NCBI RefSeq assembly: GCF_002105155.1
Contig: NW_019028993.1
Span: 434,001 to 498,000, forward strand
Reading direction: 5' to 3'
DNA from: Lobosporangium transversale
Taxonomy: Eukaryota > Mortierellomycota > Mortierellomycetes > Mortierellales > Mortierellaceae
DNA length: 64,000 nt
Part shown: positions 1 to 10,728 of the stretch, piece by piece
How positions within the stretch are numbered: position 1 is the stretch's first letter
How the letters are laid out: every line of letters begins with the position of its first letter
The notes under the pieces: generated by a model
What the model was told of the DNA's origin: nothing
Seen by the model: only the letters and a program-made list of their open reading frames with translations
Database searches by the model: none
Made by a program: the position numbers and the translations under genes

Positions 1-107
1 TGCTTTTATTGCATAACCTGGAGCAATGATGGTTCTGGCACTAAAAATGAATGCTTATACGCTTTATTATCTATCCACAACCTTTAATAACGTATGAAAT
101 AATACAG
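1..107 (+). other. Probable intron at window edge (MFSD1-like gene)
   Basis: This stretch holds no supported coding exon. It ends in an acceptor AG at 106-107, directly before the first recognisable exon of the transporter that follows, so I read it as the 3' part of an intron. An exon fragment at the extreme left edge cannot be excluded. Confidence 0.45.
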
Positions 108-726
108 CCTAGGAGCAGCCCCTATTACTATCATCCAAGAAACTATTTGGGTTAGGTATTTCCGGAAGCATAACCTTGCTTTTGTCTTGGCATTGGGGTT
201 GACTAGTGGAAAAGTGGTACGGCATACTGACTGGCCGTCTTTTTTTTAGCTATGATCTTGGCTGTTGGCAGAAAAGCAGAAAAGCAAAAAAGCTCACAGA
301 ACTCTTATTTGTGGCGGGGTTTGATCTTTCGAAATGAAAGGCAGGATTCTTAGCGCTTGCAACATCGGTTCCTCTAAGTACTTTACAGCCTTTTGGATTC
401 GTCACGCCCTTCGTAGTAGCATTGATTATATCCGTAATTGCATGGGTGATGAATATTGTGTTTTTGTTACTTCTTAAAAAACCGAAGAAGGACGCCGACA
501 CTATGACCAAAATTACGATCCTACTGAAAGAGAAACGGACACATCTTGGCTGGAGAGAAGTATATGGGTTCTCCACTTTATTGTGGTCATTGCTGACGAT
601 CAGTTTCCTGGTCGGGGCAAGCTGGAACCCGTTCATGCATCAAGCAAGGTACAGTCCCTGATGGCAGTAAATTAAAGCAGATTGAAAAACACTGCTGAGG
701 ACGTACAGACTGACACGCGTCCCTTC

Positions 727-763
<37 letters not shown>

Positions 764-1934
764 AATCGTGATCTATAGTAACATCGTAAAGCATCGCTAC
801 GACCTTGACGACAAACAAGCAGCCTGGGAAGCCTCAATTATCTTGGCAGTTCCTCCGATTATTTATCCTTTCCTTGGAACATTCATTGATAATGTTGGAA
901 AGCGTGCATGGTTACTTTTAGTGACAGCGGGCCTAATCATTAGCACACACCTTATTCTTCTCGTACCCTTCACGACTTACGCCATTCCCCCAACCATACC
1001 CATGTTCCTATTCGCGCTTTCTCTGTCACTGGGGACTCTCTCTATTGTCACTAGTATGCCTGTGCTTACAAAACATGTTCCTACAGGCCTGGGACTACAT
1101 CGTTCTATTGATAGCATTGGTGCCACTCTGTTCGGAACCATTGTAGGGATGATGCAAGATTTTACGGCTGTCGAAGAAGATGGCATGGGAATATCCGAAA
1201 GCTTTTTCGATCGCCTTTATCATCACTTTTTCCCGCCTCAAGAAGACAAACTACAGCAGGAGCGCGAAGACATCCAACTATTAGGCCTATTTCTATTTGT
1301 AGGAATTGTATTATTCCTTGCATGCTCAGTGTTTGTGTGGGGCGATTACCATTGGACTGATGGAGAAGGCGGCAAGACAGGCCTTGTCAATGGCGTATAT
1401 AACAAGGATGGGTCTTCAAGTCGAGTCCCGTCGAAACGTTCAAGAAGGAACCGAAGGCGACGGCGAAGGAGCCACGAAGTCCTGGAAGCTATGACTATGG
1501 AGCCCATCTTTGAGTTAGAGGACGAGCCGGATGCGGAAGAGATGTCAATGACTGAAATTGGAACAAAGGACCCTGGATCCCCTCGACCCGCTGCTCAGCA
1601 AAGGATGGGAGCAAGTGTAGTTAATAATTTATCACAATCACCATCATCAAGCCAATATCCTGCAGCTCGAAATCGCGACCAAGATGGCGATAGAGATATA
1701 ATATATGGCCATGACCGGGTACGACATGAAAGCGATCGTCTGCGCGAGGATTATTCGTCTTCCTCAGACGAATCGGACGAAGAGAGTGGGGAGCATCGAT
1801 TCGGTGTACACATTGAAAGTGGCGAGGACGATGTGCCACAGTATAAAAAAAGACAAGCGCATTTTTGGATAATGGTGTGGTCTGTGCTACTTGTGACAAG
1901 TTGGGCCGTGTTTGGAATTGGTGTATCACAATAG
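108..1934 (+). CDS. MFSD1-like major facilitator transporter, 5' partial
   Basis: Three exons are visible: 108-213, 341-648 and 779-1934 (stop TAG). The start lies left of the window. The first exon encodes the stretch ending WVRYFRKHNLAFVLALGLT, typical of the MFSD1 branch of the major facilitator superfamily; human MFSD1 is a lysosomal dipeptide transporter. Further transmembrane segments follow in exons 2 and 3, including an LGTFIDNVGKR-type cytoplasmic loop motif. Exon 3 then carries about 150 hydrophilic residues, rich in Arg, Ser and acidic residues, before a last membrane segment near the C-terminus (FWIMVWSVLLVTSWAVFGIG). That long loop before the last helix is unusual in length. The intron 649-778 contains a T11-A25 tract. 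Substrate and membrane location are inferred from family only; vacuolar or lysosomal membrane is likely. Confidence 0.82.
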
Positions 1935-2024
1935 AGGGCTATAACAATAAAAAGTCACTTTTTTATATTTCTCCCCTTTTTACTCTTTACAGAAGTTTGC
2001 CACCATTCATTTCAACAACGTGCA

Positions 2025-3037
2025 ATGTTGCGCATTCAACGGATTCATCAATGTTTTAGGAATGGGGATAGCTCGGCTCGCCTATTTAGTGTCTCGACTC
2101 AGAAGAACTTACAATATGGATCGGGTGTCAACCGAGGAGCACAGGCGTTGGGACAAGTAACGCGTGGAGTTTTACCAGCACCGAGGACAACTTTTAGACT
2201 ATATACTACTGAAGCTTTGTTGGCTCAGAATGAGAATAATGTTGTAAGGACGAACCCTTCTCCTAACGCTACTCGGATATCACGGAAGAGCCGTGTAAGT
2301 TCTCTGACCGAATTAGAGTCAGAGAAAAATGTACTGACTGAAAGGACTATAATCTCACCCAGAAAAGAAGCGCCAACAACAGCAACAGCACCAGCACCGG
2401 CAACAATAAAAAAGTCCACCCGCAACAAAAAATCAACTGTTCATGATCAAGAAGGGAAGGTGATAGCCAACAAACCAAATGTCGTCACTGCTGATGAGCC
2501 AGCGAAGAAGACAAAAGCGACTCGGACTCGAAAATCATCTAAATCAATCAAAGTAGCGGAAGAGCCTATTGCTACCATGGTGCCAATAAGCCCACCTACG
2601 CCAACGAAACTGCGCCCCTATCAACAGGAATGCATCGACGCATGCCTTTCAAATTTACAAAAGGGCACTATGCGACAGATTGTCTCACTTCCTGTCGGAA
2701 GTGGCAAAACGGTAATGCCCAGTATATGAGGTGATTGTTCTTCAGAAAGTGAATTGAAGGCATAGAAACTTACATGAAAGCCTTTTTTTTATTTATTTTT
2801 TTATTTATTCTTCAATTTATACTCATCTACAGGTCATTTTTTCACACCTAATGAAAAAAGTTCCCGCGCCATTCCCAGGTGCAAACAAGACATTAGTCTT
2901 GGCTCATCGACAGGAGCTTTTAGAACAGACCCGCTCACATATTCTCCGCAATGGCGAAGGGCTGGTAACATTTGATTACGAGAAGCCATTTAAGATCCTC
3001 AATTTTTTACCAAATAGCTCAACGATCGAATGATTTC

Positions 3038-3084
<47 letters not shown>

Positions 3085-5456
3085 GCACATATTAGACTGT
3101 CTCAATAGATCAAGGAAAGCGTAGTGCAGATATGAGTGCAGATGTGATTGTGGCTAGCGTTCCTACGCTGGGACGAGCTGGGACACCACGAATACTGAAG
3201 TATAATCCTAAAGAATTCAAGTGCATCATTATCGATGAGGCAAGTGCATTTTTTCGCATATTGACTGCAAGACTTGGCATTGAATAATGGCTAGTGGCTG
3301 ACAATTGTTCCACGCTTCTATGGTTTGGGGCCAACAATGCTAGGCTCATCATGCAGCTGCAGAGTCATACATCAGGATTCTGGAACATTTCGGAGCACAT
3401 ACACCAAATACTCACATCTTCGTTTATGGCTGTTCAGCAACAGTACGGCGTCACGATGGATTAATGCTCCGAGGCGCATTTGATTACATCTCATATCACA
3501 AGGGTTTCATAACTATGATTGAAGACAAATGGTAATATGAGCTTTAGTTCGGATTCCATCATTGAATGTATTCAAGTGATCTAGAGCTGAATGGTTGAGT
3601 TTATGAAATTATCACATGGAATGCTGATTGCTTGCTTTATTTAGGCTTTGTGGCCTTCGTGTATCAGCAATCCAAACCGAGTTTGATTTACGAGATGTTA
3701 AGGTTAGGGGGGACGATTTTGCGCAAAAAGAACTTTCTATCAAAGTCAATGACCCTATTCGCAACGACATCGTTGTCCGGAGCTACATGACATACTGCGG
3801 TAATGGATATGCCCATATATTGTTTAGCCAAATCGTGCTCATTATTGCGAATCGACTTAATTTGGTCCGGTAATATCTCCAACCATCAACTAACCTCGCT
3901 GTCGTTAATTTTAGCGGGACGCAAGTCGACAGTTGTATTCGCTGTCGACATTGCTCACCTAGAAACACTTGCAGAAACGTTTCGGAAATATGGATACGAC
4001 GCACGAGGGGTTTCTAGCAATACAAGTGACGAAGAGCGGGCACGGTTACTACGAGATTTCCGTGAACAAAAGTTCCCTATAATCGTCAACTGTGGTATCT
4101 TGACCGAGGGCACAGGTATGATCCCGTACAGAGCTTTGTGCTTGCTCATGAGTTGATGTACTCCAATGTATTTAACTGAAGCACATGTTTCCTTAACATT
4201 ACCTTTCTATTTCAGACATTCCTGGAATTGATTGTATTTTGATGGCGAGACCTACAAAATCAAATGTTCTCTTCTTACAAATGCTTGGCCGTGGTATGAG
4301 GCTACATCCTGGCAAAGAAGACTGCCACGTCTTGGACTTTGTGGACATTGTCAAAGGCGAGGGCCTTGCTAATCTACCAACATTGCTTGGACTAGATGCC
4401 AGTGCCATAGCTAATAGTAAGTTCAATATTATGCTGTATACTTAATACTGACGAACATCACAATTAAAGCTACCCTCTATATCATTTTCATTAATCTTTA
4501 CATAATATGTTTGAATCCTTGTAGAAACAGCGGCCATTAGCAGTCAAGAGGATGTCGATGCTCTCCAAAAGGAGCAGATCACCACACTTGAGACTGAGAT
4601 CGCCCAAGCTGCAACTGCACAGTACTCAGAAGAGACAGAAGTGGTGGAGTCAATAAATCCTATCACAGGTCACAAGGTGGCACGTATTCGTGTGCTGGAA
4701 TATGAAAATCCCTATCAAATCTTGAACGACTGTAGTGGAATGCCAAAACGTCTGTGGAATATGTCCCCTAATGCGTGGGTGAATGTAGGACCAGATACAT
4801 TTGTGCTCAACGTCCAATCACTATCGCTCAAGATTGAAAAATCACCCGAGGATGGTCTGTTTAGATGCCAAAAACGCGTGATGATGGCGCCAGCGGTGGA
4901 TAAAAATGCTGCATCGCCTTTTCAAAAGAATTACTATTATGCGTCTGCAGCTGCCGCAAAGAAGAGGATGGAGGATGAAGGCATCGATGATAACAATCAA
5001 GAGGGTGGTCCGTCAAGGCACTTTATGACTAAAGCAACCATGCTGCCTATTGAATCTGACACATTACAGGACTGCCTTCGTGGAGTAGATACGTGGGTCG
5101 CCAAGAACATTGGGCACTTTCCCGATATTTTGGGACGACATGCCCGATGGCGCAAGAAACCAGCAAGTGAATCACAGTTGAGGTTTTTGCGCAAACTAGG
5201 ATATGACCATGACGCAATCCAAGATGAGGATGAGGCCGAAGTAGATGATCCAGCGGCAAAGGAGAAGATTAGACAACTCAAAGCTCAGCATAGGCCTTTA
5301 ACGAAAGGACAGGCGGCAAACATGATTACACGCTTGACGAATGGGGCGGGTAAGTGGTGGGAGCAGAGCAAAAAATTCAGAATCAAGAGAGCCAAACAGC
5401 TAGCAAAAGAAATTGGTGTAGATGTAGGACCCATTCCAAAACATATTGACATTTAG
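2025..5456 (+). CDS. IRC3: Mitochondrial SF2 DNA helicase Irc3
   Basis: Eight exons join in frame to 879 residues: 2025-2711, 2833-2964, 3096-3239, 3344-3531, 3645-3799, 3915-4115, 4216-4416 and 4525-5456. The N-terminus (MLRIQRIHQCFRNGDSSARLF) is Arg-rich and lacks acids, like a mitochondrial presequence. A low-complexity Lys/Thr linker follows, then the helicase core: LRPYQQECIDACL, Walker A VGSGKT near 221-229, LAHRQELLEQ (motif Ia), IIIDEAHH (motif II, D320-E321-A322-H323), GCSAT (motif III) and QMLGRGMR (motif VI, 524-531). The order and the LRVSAIQTEFDL region match the Irc3 family of branch-migrating mitochondrial helicases that help maintain mtDNA. The intron 3240-3343 starts with GC and splits the DEAH box; a GT-AG alternative there would destroy the motif. 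The C-terminal domain (4525-5456) is family-typical. The next gene converges on it. Confidence 0.9.
3240..3343 (+). other. GC-AG intron inside the DEAH box of IRC3
   Basis: The donor is GAG|GCAAGT and the acceptor is GCTAG|GCT. Splicing here yields DEAHHAAAESY, the expected motif II. Using the nearby GT (donor after GATGAGGCAA, acceptor CATGCAG) keeps the frame but gives DEATAES and removes both histidines. The GCAAGT donor matches the known consensus for GC-AG introns. Confidence 0.8.
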
Positions 5457-5561
5457 AAATAGTAGAAAATACATTTCTCTTTACCACTACTACTACCACT
5501 TTATTAATTAATTAACTAATTACTACTCGTCCTTGATAAAAAGGAAGGAAATGTAACCAGC

Positions 5562-5763
5562 TTAGTTCTTGGGTGGAGAAAAGGGCTGCTGCTGAACTTG
5601 AATAGATCCTGTGGGTTGCTGAAGGGGCGCCTGAGAGTAAGGCGAAGCTGGTTGTGAGTAAGGTGAAGCGTTGTAGATGGGTTGGGGTGACATGGCTTGT
5701 TGAGGAACAACTTGCTGAGCAGGAACCAAGGTGACAGCAGTACCATAGGCCATGACTTCAGTC

Positions 5764-5799
<36 letters not shown>

Positions 5800-5831
5800 A
5801 ACGCGTTAGAAGTTTAAGATTTAAACCTGAG

Positions 5832-5864
<33 letters not shown>

Positions 5865-6645
5865 GCCTTGAATTTTACCCCTATCATATCATGAGTTTGA
5901 TAAAAATGCCCATTAGTTTTTATTAGCTTAGTTTGTAAAGTTCATGCAATAAAACATAAAGCAGTATTCTTTTTTCATTTTTCACGTGTGTATCTAAATT
6001 ACCTGAATGATCTCCTGGCCAGTAAATTGAACTCCAATGACAGCATTTCCACCAGCCGCGGCAGCATGCTCCAGCATCCTGAGAAAGGCACGTTCTCGGG
6101 CTTTCTCAGCCATTTCGATATAAGTAGAGCTCTCACCACCAGCCAGAGACGCGAAAGCACCAATCACTGCTTTTCCGGCCTTGCCAACAACAAAAGAAAA
6201 AAAAGAAAAAAGAAAGAGTACACGTGTCAACGTGGGTGTGCAGGGGGGGGGGGGGGGCTGTGTTTGCGTCCCAGCATTATTATTCTCTGGTTAAATTTTT
6301 TTTTAAAATGTCCATTACATTAGGGTTCCTAACGGTCAGCCTATTGATGTTATAGAAAGAAACATTAATGTCAATTAGAAAGAGGAATGTTCGATATTGC
6401 CGATATTGTTTTTGGCTGTTGGAACAAGTAACTTTAAAAAAAAAAAAAAAAAAAAAAGATCCAACAGCCTTAGAAAAACAACGCCCACAAGATGTTTATT
6501 CTCCTCTATTCCAATGAAAAGTTGTTTATGGATATCACGCAACTTGCCCTCGAACTACGCCATGACAGGCTGCAATATGATATCCCGGGTAAGTAAAAGC
6601 GGTTGTGGTAAAACGGCGGTCGACGGAGCGAACAGGTTGAGCCAT
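5562..6645 (-). CDS. YbjQ-family (UPF0145) protein with Gln/Pro-rich tail
   Basis: The model on the minus strand is 6645-6548, 6340-6319, 6179-6003, 5880-5879 and 5766-5562, giving 167 residues. Start MAQPVRSVDRRF leads into TYPGYHIAACHGVVRG, then LTVRNPN, GKAVIGAFASLAGGE, RAFLRMLEHAAAAGGNAVIGV and EVMAYGTAV. This is the whole YbjQ fold in order; the family is mainly bacterial, forms pentamers, and was once called heavy-metal-binding, but its function is unknown. A 40-residue Gln/Pro/Tyr tail follows. Intron 1 starts with GC (GAGG|GCAAGT). The 22-nt second exon restores the conserved strand after GVVRG. Exon 6179-6003 ends in phase 0 while the last exon needs phase 2, so two bases are missing unless a 2-nt exon GG at 5880-5879 is used. 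The core call is firm; the exact splicing is less so. Confidence 0.78.
6243..6257 (+). repeat. G15 homopolymer in an intron
   Basis: Fifteen consecutive G lie within intron 6181-6318 of the YbjQ-family gene, so the pre-mRNA reads C15. It is the only long G/C homopolymer in the window; all others are A or T. Confidence 0.95.
6319..6340 (-). other. 22-nt microexon of the YbjQ-family gene
   Basis: On the minus strand this segment is flanked by TCAATAG upstream and GTAATG downstream. It completes the glycine of GVVRG and adds LTVRNPN in frame, where YbjQ proteins have a conserved short strand. Without it about eight family-conserved positions would be missing. Confidence 0.65.
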
Positions 6646-7256
6646 TGCAATAGTCTGAAGTGGATGAGGCGAGGGAGATGAAGAAAGTAAAGAAGAAAGA
6701 TGAGCGAACAAGCTGTTGGAAAACAAACACACCTCCGCGCTTTTTTTTTTTTTGCATTCATGTCTTATGATTGGTGGCTTATTATGCATGGATGGGATGA
6801 TGGGAGGAAAGGAAAATGCTTAACGTCCGTTCACTTATTTGCACTCGCCCAATTCATTTCCCTCCCCTTTTCTATCCTATTCATTGACTGCCCTTCTATT
6901 CGATTGTCAATTTCAATTCCTCTCAACGCATTCAGAAAACAACTTGCAACTATATTCAGAACAAAGAAGAGGAAAAAAGAAAAGAAAAAAGCAAAAAACT
7001 CGTCTTATTATTTCAGGAACCACCGAAACAGAAACACCAGCAACTCCCCTCCACTTCCTCTCCTTTCTCTCGTCTTCTTTTATTCTACATGTTTGCATGA
7101 CATTTCTTTTTTTTTTTTTTTTTTTTTTTTTTAACTACTTGGCTACCAATCAGCAAAACAATTGGCTATTATTTTAACACGACCACGCCCACTTAAAAAC
7201 ATAATTGACATTCCTCGAAAGCTTTTTTTTTTTTTTTTTTTTTTTTTCCGCAATAA
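6646..7256. other. Divergent intergenic region
   Basis: This region separates the YbjQ-family gene (minus) from the small membrane protein gene (plus) and must hold both promoters. It contains T runs near 6740-6751 and 7107-7132 and a T24-26 run near 7221-7247 just before the next start codon. I see no coding exon. Confidence 0.6.
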
Positions 7257-7853
7257 ATGCCAGCGACACACACAAGCATTACATGGCCTCCAGCAACGGA
7301 GACACACATCGTCACAACAGTTTGGAATGGATCAATCATTTCAATACCCGCCTATCAAACTGCTAATGTCACATTATTTCCCGGTTTCACCTTGACGACT
7401 ACAACGACCACAAAACCACCACCGACGACAGTCATAGGAGCCAATCCTCCTCCTCCTTTTGGAGCTCCAGCGTCTGCCGAATCCGACTCTGAGGATGGAT
7501 CATCTTCTAGAGCTGTCCTTTGGCGGAACTGGACTCTTGTATGTCTCGGAGTAGTCATCTTGGCCACCGTAGGAGGCCTCGCACTGAAAAGGTACAGGAG
7601 TGGATGGACTAAGAAACAGGAACCAGGGACGTTTGCTCCTTTTGATGAAGATGATGGTGGGGGCACAGGCGGAGGCGGAGGATCAGGCGGAGGGGGAGGC
7701 ACCTCGTCAACAATACCGGGAAGTGCCATTAGTTTGGTCACCGTGAGTGGTCAAAATCATCAAACAGTAAATTCTAATAATAATGTTAGGGAACGGAGGA
7801 ATTCACAACCTATACCTCGAGCATTAGATTTGGAAAGGAGTTCAAGACCTTAG
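7257..7853 (+). CDS. Single-pass membrane protein, Thr-rich ectodomain, Gly-rich tail
   Basis: One uninterrupted frame of 198 residues. I do not recognise a family. Residues 1-85 are rich in Thr, Pro and Ser (for example a TTTTTTKPPPTT stretch) with potential N-glycosylation sites NVT and NGS, suggesting an extracellular or lumenal segment. A membrane helix follows at about 93-112 (LVCLGVVILATVGGLALKRY) with basic residues behind it, giving a predicted N-out orientation. The cytosolic part has an acidic DEDDGGG patch and a polyglycine stretch near 137-152. There is no N-terminal signal peptide, so this is either a reverse-anchored protein or it lacks an upstream exon. No acceptor AG lies between the T-tract and the ATG, which argues for the start used. 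The layout resembles fungal cell-wall sensor-like proteins, but that is only an analogy. Confidence 0.6.
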   Translation: MPATHTSITWPPATETHIVTTVWNGSIISIPAYQTANVTLFPGFTLTTTTTTKPPPTTVIGANPPPPFGAPASAESDSEDGSSSRAVLWRNWTLVCLGVVILATVGGLALKRYRSGWTKKQEPGTFAPFDEDDGGGTGGGGGSGGGGGTSSTIPGSAISLVTVSGQNHQTVNSNNNVRERRNSQPIPRALDLERSSRP

Positions 7854-8450
7854 ATTTAGTACCTGGAGTGGTGCTGAGAGAGAAAAAGAGAAAGAGAAAG
7901 AGAGAAAGCAGACATTTAGAACAGCATGACAGGCTAACCCGATAAAGGATAATTGCCAACTGCTTCCAAATCTCCTCAAACTCAAATGTAATTACGCTTG
8001 AAGTTTATTCATGTCAAATAAAAGTAAAAAAAAAAAAGCCACTGTCTGCATTGGACCTGAAGTCAATTCTTCGCGCTTTTACTGCTTTACTCATTAACAC
8101 AGACCCTCGTCTCACTTGACTGTCATGTGTAAATGATTCCCATCACAATCTATCAATAATTTATCTCATAAAATTTGAATATGTGATAGTCAAATGAAAA
8201 TAAAGCTTTTTCTTTTTTTCTTTTTGCATCTACCGCGTAATGTAGATAAAATGACGCGCGTTCGCCATAATGCTTTGTAAGAGAATGGATCTAACGCGAT
8301 GGAAAGCCACGGAATGAAAAAGGAGCTACATACAAGACTTCAGTAAATGATAATGTGCATCCAAATGATCGACAGAAGATCCTTCTTATTGCGCAGACTT
8401 CATCTGGCGATGTGCGCCACCAATTTAAAAGTGAACACTGCGGAGATCAA

Positions 8451-8481
<31 letters not shown>

Positions 8482-9338
8482 CTATCCATTGACATTGATC
8501 ATTGATTGATCGACCTTGCGCAGTGCTTGCTTCACTTCCTCGTTTTGGCTTGTAATTGCCGCAGGAAGTGTCAATTGATGATAGCAAGGTCCAATTATAA
8601 AGGGACTTTCAGATTTGTCAGCGGCCTCGACATGCGCTTTTTTTTTTTTCCCCTCAGACTGTGCTTAACTTGGCTTTTATTCTGTGGCCCTTGTTTACCT
8701 TTATTTATTTATTTGCGCTTTGTCGCAAAAAAAAAACACTAACTGGATGCAAGGCGCTTTTAAAATCAATAATGCTTTCTACTACATTCCGTCTTGGTTT
8801 ACTGTTATCAAGACGCGCAGTCGTCGTTAGTTTACTTTGAGGTAATGGGCTGTAACATTGTGTCTTGTACTGAAAGTGGGACAACCTAAGACTGAAGTAT
8901 TCGAATATGGACTTGTCAACGTGATTAGGGATTGAGTAGTTTCTAACACGGCCTGATCAATGCATGGTAACCTGTGCCAGCAAGCGATCTGTAACATTGA
9001 AAATTAATAAATAGAATAAATAGGATAAATGATAAACATCTATACATGGATAAATAGCCATCAGAATAAGAATGATGTCAAATGATGTTTGCAAAGGCAT
9101 ATTACACGGACCCTTTTTTTACTTCTAATAATTCTAATAATTCAATAATTCTTAACCGAGAAATCAATATCAGGGCACGCGTTCGAATAAATACCTCGAT
9201 CTAAATATCAACACTTTCTTCTCTCTCTCTTTTTTTTATCCTTAGACAATCCTTTTTATCCCCCAAACACCTTTTAAAAACCTGACCTAGCAGTCCTATA
9301 CCACTCCTGAGCAATTTACTTGAATATATTCTATAGCC
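7854..9338. other. Intergenic region before EGT1
   Basis: About 1.5 kb without a convincing exon. It holds AATAAA-like signals soon after the upstream stop (near 8018), a T24 tract at about 8458-8481 and AT-rich repeats near 9001-9030. The last 200 bases are the likely EGT1 promoter and leader, with a CT-rich stretch near 9210-9240. Confidence 0.6.
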
Positions 9339-10692
9339 ATGGTTTCCTCTCCCATTTCTCCACTGTCTCCAAACTTTGACACATCGCACTCTCCTACTAT
9401 CATTGATCTTCGTTCATCCGCAAAAGGGCCTGACAAATTCAAGCAAGCCAGCAAGAATAATGTACAGAATACGTACCCAAGTCCTCCATCGGCTGCCCAA
9501 GAGCTAAACCAGGAAGCTGACGTGGTCGAGCTTCGACTTGATGCCCGTGCAGAGAGCCCATCCTCATCCTCTGACTCGGATAGTATGATGGATGCAGCTT
9601 CGTCTGGAGATGATACTCTTGAGAATGACAGCAACAGCAGTGTCTCAGATCTTGAGGACAACGTCATGGCAGCCGAATCAGCTCCGGCATTTGATCTGCC
9701 AAAGATGATCATATCCGGACTTTGTCCTGCAGCTCCTGGTGCACCCAAGACAATTCCCACGATGGTTCTTTACGATGATCGTGGCCTACAGCTGTTTGAC
9801 GACATTACGTATTTGGACGAGTATTACCTCACACAGGACGAGATCGACATCCTTGAGCGCGATGGCGATAAGATTGTTGAGCTCATTCCAGACAACAGTG
9901 TTGTTGTGGAGCTTGGTGCAGGGTAATTGTCCATCCCTGAATTTATTCGATCACTTTGTTAATCTTATATTTTGAAACACGTTCACACATCATTACACCA
10001 GAATGACAGACTAAAAAAAAAAAATTATATTGTGTATTGTAATTGATAGTTCTCTTCGTAAGACAGTGCTGTTGTTGAATGCGCTCGAGAGGAAACGCAA
10101 GAACATTCGCTACTATGCGCTTGACCTGATGTTGGATGAATTGACCAAGGTGAGCTTTAAAAAAAAAAAAAAAAAAAAATTAAAAAAAATCGTCATTTGA
10201 CGCCATCTTTGGACTAAAAAAAGTGCTCATGTATTCATGTGTATTTCGCGCATCCCTCCCTTTTACGATCAATGTCCATTGAATATGTAGTGCAGTTGAA
10301 TTGTCTCCTTTTCCCCTTTTCCATTTGGATAAAGCAACTGAGCCATTTGCTGTTCTATTTATTTCCCAAACAAGTTACTCCATTTTGCTCCATCCATTTC
10401 CATTGTCTGTCCCTTTTTTTAAATCTTCAAGGCTCCCACGGTCCTTGTTGCATTTTTTGAGACGGATGAGGCGCTATTTTTTTTTATTTGTTGTAGTTAT
10501 GGTTTGCAACTTGGTCCAGGACCCATGAACGTGCGTGTGGTTTCGCGTTTGTGTCAGCCCAGCTCAATTGCTCTATTTATCCGAGCCATCCTTGCATGAT
10601 CGCATTGTTGTATCGATTGTTTAGAGCCAAAGATTACGTATATGGGCCAGCAACAGTGCTTTGAAGCGAACGTGGGACTAGGCACTGGCCCC

Positions 10693-10728
<36 letters not shown>

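Noticed and set aside
5879-5880. Alternative 2-nt exon GC at the CAAG|GC|GTTTTT site nearby
   Set aside because: It would also restore frame (Q-A-M) but its donor GTTTTT is much weaker than GTAAAA, and Gly fits the position better.
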